A stretch of DNA of 64,000 bases from an uncultured Clostridia bacterium (GTDB lineage: Bacteria > Bacillota > Clostridia > UBA1381): the NCBI GenBank assembly GCA_947626135.1, contig CANQQZ010000001.1, forward strand, positions 106,132 through 170,131. Direction: 5' to 3'. The position numbers were made by a program, and so were the translations under genes. Positions within the stretch are counted from its first letter, which is position 1, and each line of letters starts with the position of its first letter. Of the stretch, positions 59,236 to 64,000 are shown piece by piece. The notes under the pieces are model-generated. The model did no database searches. It saw nothing but the letters and a program-made list of their open reading frames with translations, and was not told where the DNA came from.

Positions 59236-59514
59236 ATGAGGCTCAAAGCACCGGTAGATATAGACACGGCGATACGGATATATTATCAGTACCCGGAAAT
59301 TGGTAACGCCCAGATACGCGAATTGTACGGCAAAATCGGCAATAAGACAATACAGGATTACAAAAATGCCGTCCGTGAACGTCAGATTGAGGAGGGCATT
59401 AAAGTTAATCAATTCCACTGTGTCAATACCGAGACGGCGTACAAGGTCTGGGGTATTGACGTGGAAGATTTAATCCGCCGCCGGGAGAAGCTGAAAAAGC
59501 TGAAACTGGCGTGA
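59236..59514 (+). CDS. Phage/ICE hypothetical protein
   Basis: Intact ORF with RBS (aaggagtaattacaATG). Confidence 0.65.
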   Translation: MRLKAPVDIDTAIRIYYQYPEIGNAQIRELYGKIGNKTIQDYKNAVRERQIEEGIKVNQFHCVNTETAYKVWGIDVEDLIRRREKLKKLKLA

Positions 59515-59522
59515 TACAGCCG

Positions 59523-59705
59523 CAGCCGTGGGATATGCCTCCGACGAAACAAGGGCGTGAGTGGATTTGTACAAGCTTTCTCATATTTTTTCTTCCGAAC
59601 ATACGGGTTTGCCCTTGTACCCGTGTTCCCTCAGTCGCGCGGGAGCGCGACCGGCATAGCCGCTTTTGCCACAGGCAAAAGTGAGAAGGGTATATTCCAC
59701 GGCTG
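59523..59705 (+). ncRNA. Candidate structured RNA closed by a 17-bp stem
   Basis: CAGCCGTGGGATATGCC (59523-59539) pairs with GGTATATTCCACGGCTG (59689-59705) using two G-U wobbles; internal hairpins TCGCGC/GCGCGA, CTTTTGCC/GGCAAAAG, ACAAGGGC/GCCCTTGT. Confidence 0.5.
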
Positions 59706-60157
59706 TAGGGAATTATTACTAAACGATTGGAGGCGGGAGAATGAGAAAATGAGAAATAAATATGAAATAGTATCTGATACGTATATTTCAAATTGTATCA
59801 TCGAAGCACTCAAGGCTAAATTGCGCGATCCAAAAAACGTAAAAATATATATCTGAAAACCGCGTATAGCCGCAAACGGGCATTTTCAAACGTGCCACGC
59901 TATGTGGACTGACGGGACCGCCGACTATGATTTTTCGGATCACCCTTACGGCGGCGCAATATCAGCGGGGCATTTAATGTTTTACGGCTGCAAACGAAAA
60001 TTCAAACGCGGAACTGCTGTAAGATATACTCGGCATAGAAATACATGCCATAAAAAAGGGATTAAGAGCGGCTTGTGCAGGAGGAACACGTACCCAAAGA
60101 CGGCGAACCGTATACGTACATCAAAGCGGAATATAACGAGCGGGTGGTGTTGGTGAT

Positions 60158-60376
60158 ATGGCATACGCTAATGACAGCCCGAACGTGCTGGCGGCGATGG
60201 AGCAGGCGAGAACCGGCAATCACGGCGCGGACGGGTACGACTATGAAACATATGAATGTCCGGGCTGGGGCGCGGAGGATCCGGACAAATTCTACATTGA
60301 CGATTACGGGGACTGTGTCGGTTGTACGGAATGTATAAGCGAATCGGGCTACCCGGACGGGAGGGATTTTCTATGA
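60158..60376 (+). CDS. Small acidic Cys-containing protein
   Basis: MAYANDSPNVLAAMEQARTGNHGADGYDYETYECPGWGAEDPDKFYIDDYGDCVGCTECISESGYPDGRDFL. Confidence 0.55.
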   Translation: MAYANDSPNVLAAMEQARTGNHGADGYDYETYECPGWGAEDPDKFYIDDYGDCVGCTECISESGYPDGRDFL

Positions 60377-61428
60377 GCGAAAAGGCTAATCTCATAGACA
60401 TTGTAAGTGAATGCTGCGTAGGATTATTGCCTACAGAACAGATACATACGCTTCAAGGTAAACTCTATCTGAAGCTTAGAGATTTCGACATAGTGAGGCG
60501 CGAGACGGCTTTAAGCACAGACTTTGAATGTGATAACTCTGCATATATTCAGCGATTTCTCGCCGTAAAAATGGTAAGCGGTCGTTCGCAAAAGACGATT
60601 AAGCGATACAAAGGTGATCTGCAAGCGTTTTTCAGGGACTGCAATAAGCCGATGAAACAGATAACAGCCGACGATATAAGGCTTTACCTCGCAAAGCGCG
60701 ATCAAATTGACAAAGTCACGAAGGTTACACAAAAAAACGAACTGCTTACTCTGCGGTCATTCTTTTCTACAATGGTGAATGAGGAAATCATTTCACGGAA
60801 TCCGACAGCAAAAATCGAAACGATGAAATTGCCCGAAGTGGTGAAAGAAGCTCTTACGGACTTGGAGTGCGAGCAGCTTCGCCAGGCGTGTAAAAACAAC
60901 TTCGATAAGGCTCTGCTTGAAACCTTTTTAAGCACCGGCTGTCGAGTAAGTGAAATAGCTGAGGCCAACAAAGCCGACATAAAAGGAGACACATTAAAAG
61001 TTGTAGGTAAAGGCAATAAAGAACGGTATGTGTATCTTAACGCACGAGCATTATGTGCTTTAGAGGCCTATCTATCCGAGCGGAAAGATAGCGCACCTGG
61101 GCTATTCGTTACCTATTGGGATAAGCAAACGGCGAAATTATGGAACTCAACGCACAGTGACAAGGTAAAACCCGGAGAGCCGACAGCCGAACACGCCGGC
61201 AAGAGCACATTGGAAACGCATATCCGGAAATTGGGCAAGCGAGCGGGAATAGAAAAGGTACATCCCCATAGGCTCAGACGAACGGCGGCTACAATGGCGC
61301 TCAGACGCGGAATGCCGATAGAGCAGGTTAGCTTAATGTTAGGTCACGCCAATTTGGAAACGACACGTATATATGCGCGCTCGACCGATGATGATGTGCA
61401 TTTATCGCACAAAAAATACTTGGCATAA
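60373..61428 (+). CDS. Tyrosine recombinase (XerC/D-like), first of tandem pair
   Basis: STGCRVSEIAEANKADI; HPHRLRRTAATMALRRGMPIEQVSLMLGHANLETTRIYAR. Confidence 0.93.
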   Translation: MSEKANLIDIVSECCVGLLPTEQIHTLQGKLYLKLRDFDIVRRETALSTDFECDNSAYIQRFLAVKMVSGRSQKTIKRYKGDLQAFFRDCNKPMKQITADDIRLYLAKRDQIDKVTKVTQKNELLTLRSFFSTMVNEEIISRNPTAKIETMKLPEVVKEALTDLECEQLRQACKNNFDKALLETFLSTGCRVSEIAEANKADIKGDTLKVVGKGNKERYVYLNARALCALEAYLSERKDSAPGLFVTYWDKQTAKLWNSTHSDKVKPGEPTAEHAGKSTLETHIRKLGKRAGIEKVHPHRLRRTAATMALRRGMPIEQVSLMLGHANLETTRIYARSTDDDVHLSHKKYLA

Positions 61429-61441
61429 AGGAGGCATACGG

Positions 61442-62254
61442 GTGAGCGATTTAAAAGGCTTTGTTGCATGGCTTAGAGAAGATGAAATGTCGCAAAATAC
61501 CATAGACCAGTATTCATTTTCGGTAAGAGAATTTTTCAGCAAATACGATGAACTTACAAAAGCTAATCTTATCGACTATAAGCAGTGGCTTCTGAATACG
61601 AGGTCGCCCCGAACGGCTGACGTAAGATGTATTGCTATGAATAGATACTGCGTCTATGCGGGAAAGCCGGAATTGCGTATAAAGACAATCAAAATCCACA
61701 AAGCGATAGCGACAGAAAACGTCATAAAAAAAGCCGAGTATGAAAAACTACTTGACTGTCTTGAAAAAGATAAAGATTGGAGAGGCTATTGGTTAATAGA
61801 ATTTATGGCTAAAACCGGCGCAAGGGTAAGCGAGCTGATCCAATTTCAAAAGAAAGACCTGGAACGCGGCTACTGCGAATTATGGACTAAAGGGAAAATC
61901 AGGCGTATTTACATTCCCGATATGGTTATCGAAAAATCAAAGGCATATTTCGAGAGTATAAACAGTAACTGGCTGTTTCCGAGTTATGCCAATAGCAGTA
62001 AAAGTCCGCACTTGTCGGCGCGTGGCGTAGACGAAAAATTAAAGAGCTATGCGAAAAAATATGGTATTCGCAAAGAAGTTATGCACCCGCACTCGTTCAG
62101 GCATTTATTCGGAATCGAATTTGTTAAGCGCAACAAAAATATAGCTTTGCTGGCTGATCTGATGGGGCATGAGAGCGTTGATACCACGGCAATATATTTA
62201 AGGCTGTCTGCTGAAGAACAAGCTGCCGCCTTAAATGCCGCTATGGATTGGTAA
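61442..62254 (+). CDS. Tyrosine recombinase (XerD-like), second of tandem pair; GTG start
   Basis: KTGARVSELIQFQKKDL; HPHSFRHLFGIEFVKRNKNIALLADLMGHESVDTTAIYLR. Confidence 0.92.
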   Translation: MSDLKGFVAWLREDEMSQNTIDQYSFSVREFFSKYDELTKANLIDYKQWLLNTRSPRTADVRCIAMNRYCVYAGKPELRIKTIKIHKAIATENVIKKAEYEKLLDCLEKDKDWRGYWLIEFMAKTGARVSELIQFQKKDLERGYCELWTKGKIRRIYIPDMVIEKSKAYFESINSNWLFPSYANSSKSPHLSARGVDEKLKSYAKKYGIRKEVMHPHSFRHLFGIEFVKRNKNIALLADLMGHESVDTTAIYLRLSAEEQAAALNAAMDW

Positions 62255-62266
62255 GGGGTGGTAAAA

Positions 62267-63178
62267 ATGGCTACAAAGGTTATACGGAGTGTAAATGACG
62301 ACCAAAAAGAGTTTATCAAAGCAATATCATCACTGTCTGACAGGTTCAACACATGGGAAATATGGAGCGATTTTATATTGATGTTTGCAACGGCTCTCTC
62401 AAATGCTGTTGATAAAGTGCATTTTGAAAAGCGCGAGCAGAATTATCTAAAAATCATCAGTAAATACAACAAGACAGAGCAACAAGCATTTCCGCATTTG
62501 ATGACACTTGTAACACTGGCTTTGGAACGTGATAAAAGCAGAGATTTTCTTGGTGAATTGTATATGGCATTAGACCTGGGAAACCACTGGAAAGGGCAAT
62601 TTTTCACACCTTATTGCATATGTGCGGCTATGGCTCAAATGAGTGTCGACAATATAGAAGGACAAATCAATGAAAATGGATTGATAAGCGTTAATGACGG
62701 TTGCTGCGGCGCCGGAGCATTACTTATCGCTTTTGCAAATGAGTCCGAAAAGCAATTAGCAGACAGTAAATATAACTGGCAAAATCATATATTGTTTACC
62801 GCACAGGATATTGACAGGGTGACTGGCTTAATGTGCTATATACAAATGTCACTTATAGGGTGCGCCGGATATGTAAAAATCGGTGATTCTCTGACATCGC
62901 CTATGACACAAGGCGAGGCCGATTATAACCTGACCGTCCCCGAAAGCGATTACTGGTACACTCCAATGTATTTCAGTGATGTATGGCATTATAGGCGAAT
63001 ATGGTATTCGATTGGCGAAATGTTTAACTTGCCGGTAAATTGCGGCGACTTGCAGAAAACGACAATAGATTTATCCATAACAGAAAAAGACAATCAAACC
63101 GCCATGAGCAATAACTGCCAAGAGCCGATAGCGCAAGAATTGAACGAAGAGAAAAACGGGCAATTATCATTGTTATGA
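62267..63178 (+). CDS. N6-adenine methylase-like (type I HsdM-related fold) mobile-element protein
   Basis: GQFFTPYCICAAMAQMS; VNDGCCGAGALLIAFA; FTAQDIDRVTGLMCYIQMSLIG; no clear (N/D)PP(Y/F). Confidence 0.75.
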   Translation: MATKVIRSVNDDQKEFIKAISSLSDRFNTWEIWSDFILMFATALSNAVDKVHFEKREQNYLKIISKYNKTEQQAFPHLMTLVTLALERDKSRDFLGELYMALDLGNHWKGQFFTPYCICAAMAQMSVDNIEGQINENGLISVNDGCCGAGALLIAFANESEKQLADSKYNWQNHILFTAQDIDRVTGLMCYIQMSLIGCAGYVKIGDSLTSPMTQGEADYNLTVPESDYWYTPMYFSDVWHYRRIWYSIGEMFNLPVNCGDLQKTTIDLSITEKDNQTAMSNNCQEPIAQELNEEKNGQLSLL

Positions 63179-63196
63179 CAGGAGGATAATTTGCTT

Positions 63197-64000
63197 ATGG
63201 GACAAGGAAAAGCATGGAGCGACAAAGATTACGAATATCTCATGGAGCGTTGGGGTACTACCTCAATTCCCGGCATCGCGAAACACCTTAACAGAAGCAT
63301 TAACGCTGTCAAAATCAAGGCGTACAGCTTGGGACTCGGATCTTTCTTGGGTGCAGGAGCGTATGTAACACTGAATCAGCTTATGCTAGCGATAACAGGT
63401 TCACCGGTTCATAAATACATCCTCAAAAGTTGGGTAGAAAAAAGAGGATTGCCGATACATAATCAAAAGCGCGGTGAATGCTCGGTCAGAGTAGTTTACA
63501 TAGACGAGTTTTGGGCATGGGCGGAGAAGAACCGGAGCTTTTTGGACTTTTCTCGAATAGAGCCGCTGATACTCGGCAAAGAACCGGAATGGGTAGCGGA
63601 ACAGAGGAAAAAGGATTTTACCGCCCACGCCCTGCAGCGTAAGGACAGGTGGACACCCGCCGATGATGAACGCTTAAAATTCCTGCTCAAAAAACACGAA
63701 TACGGTTGGGCGGAAATATCGCAAATGCTGGGGCGGTCGGAGGGCGCAATCCAACGGCGGTGTAACGACTTGGGGATAAAGGATCGCCCGATAAAGGCAG
63801 ATGGTCACGGCAGCGGAGCGGTATGGACTGATGCCATGTACAATATCGTAGCACATGGAATTATACATGGCGACAGCTACGCTGAAATTGCACGGCAAAT
63901 CGGAAAATCCGAAAAGGCGGTGCGCGGAAAGGTGTATGCGAAATATCTCACCGAAAACGCTGATAAGGTACGCGGCATGATAGGCGGCGGTAAATGGGGC
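63197..64000 (+). CDS. SANT/Myb-like helix DNA-binding protein, truncated by window edge
   Basis: Three related segments: WSDKDYEYLMERWGTTSIPGIAKHLNRSINAVKIKA, WTPADDERLKFLLKKHEYGWAEISQMLGRSEGAIQRR, WTDAMYNIVAHGIIHGDSYAEIARQIGKSEKAVRGK. Confidence 0.75.
   Translation, partial: MGQGKAWSDKDYEYLMERWGTTSIPGIAKHLNRSINAVKIKAYSLGLGSFLGAGAYVTLNQLMLAITGSPVHKYILKSWVEKRGLPIHNQKRGECSVRVVYIDEFWAWAEKNRSFLDFSRIEPLILGKEPEWVAEQRKKDFTAHALQRKDRWTPADDERLKFLLKKHEYGWAEISQMLGRSEGAIQRRCNDLGIKDRPIKADGHGSGAVWTDAMYNIVAHGIIHGDSYAEIARQIGKSEKAVRGKVYAKYLTENADKVRGMIGGGKWG

Larger units (their letters stand above)
55320..64000. mobile_element. Element 2: tRNA-Arg-integrated element, right boundary outside window
   Basis: Integrase directly abuts the tRNA 3' end; repressor/operators, tandem recombinases; no second copy of the tRNA 3' end seen before 64000. 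Confidence 0.75.

Noticed and set aside
59536-59560. CGAAAC motif considered as a hammerhead ribozyme core
   Set aside because: No CUGANGA partner in a compatible position.
59902-60156. ORF reading MWTDGTADYDFSDHPYGGAIS...
   Set aside because: Coding signal changes frame along its length and the C-terminal part looks non-coding; kept out of the feature list.

Overview
The window is chromosomal DNA from an anaerobic Clostridia-like Firmicute, carrying two mobile elements. Backbone: a Na+-pumping biotin-dependent decarboxylase cluster (oadB/biotin carrier/oadG/mmdA-like, left edge truncated); plant-polysaccharide genes (alpha-L-arabinofuranosidase, rhamnulokinase, SLH protein, rhamnogalacturonan lyase); bioY; a dGTPase-like HD protein; rqcH; hisC-hisJ-hisD-hisB; rnfCDGEAB; queA; DUF896/TPR/rarA/nadE; and a class B sortase with an NPATG substrate. 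Element 1 (about 33,113-47,647, ~14.5 kb) is a decayed prophage-like element with a large serine recombinase, inserted in the last codons of queA and bounded by a 14-bp direct repeat GGAGACGCCATGTA. Element 2 starts at the 3' end of tRNA-Arg(CCT) at 55,319 and runs off the right edge. It has a tRNA-type tyrosine integrase, a repressor/operator switch, tandem tyrosine recombinases, an N6-methylase-like protein and a candidate structured RNA. Main finding: element 1's attachment core appears to lie inside a complete mini-gene (promoter, RBS, 27-codon ORF ending in a mimic of the QueA C-terminus, terminator). Integration splits it, giving queA a new tail and terminator on the left and leaving an outward promoter, RBS and start codon facing the displaced host genes on the right. 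All calls come from reading the sequence by eye; no database search was run.
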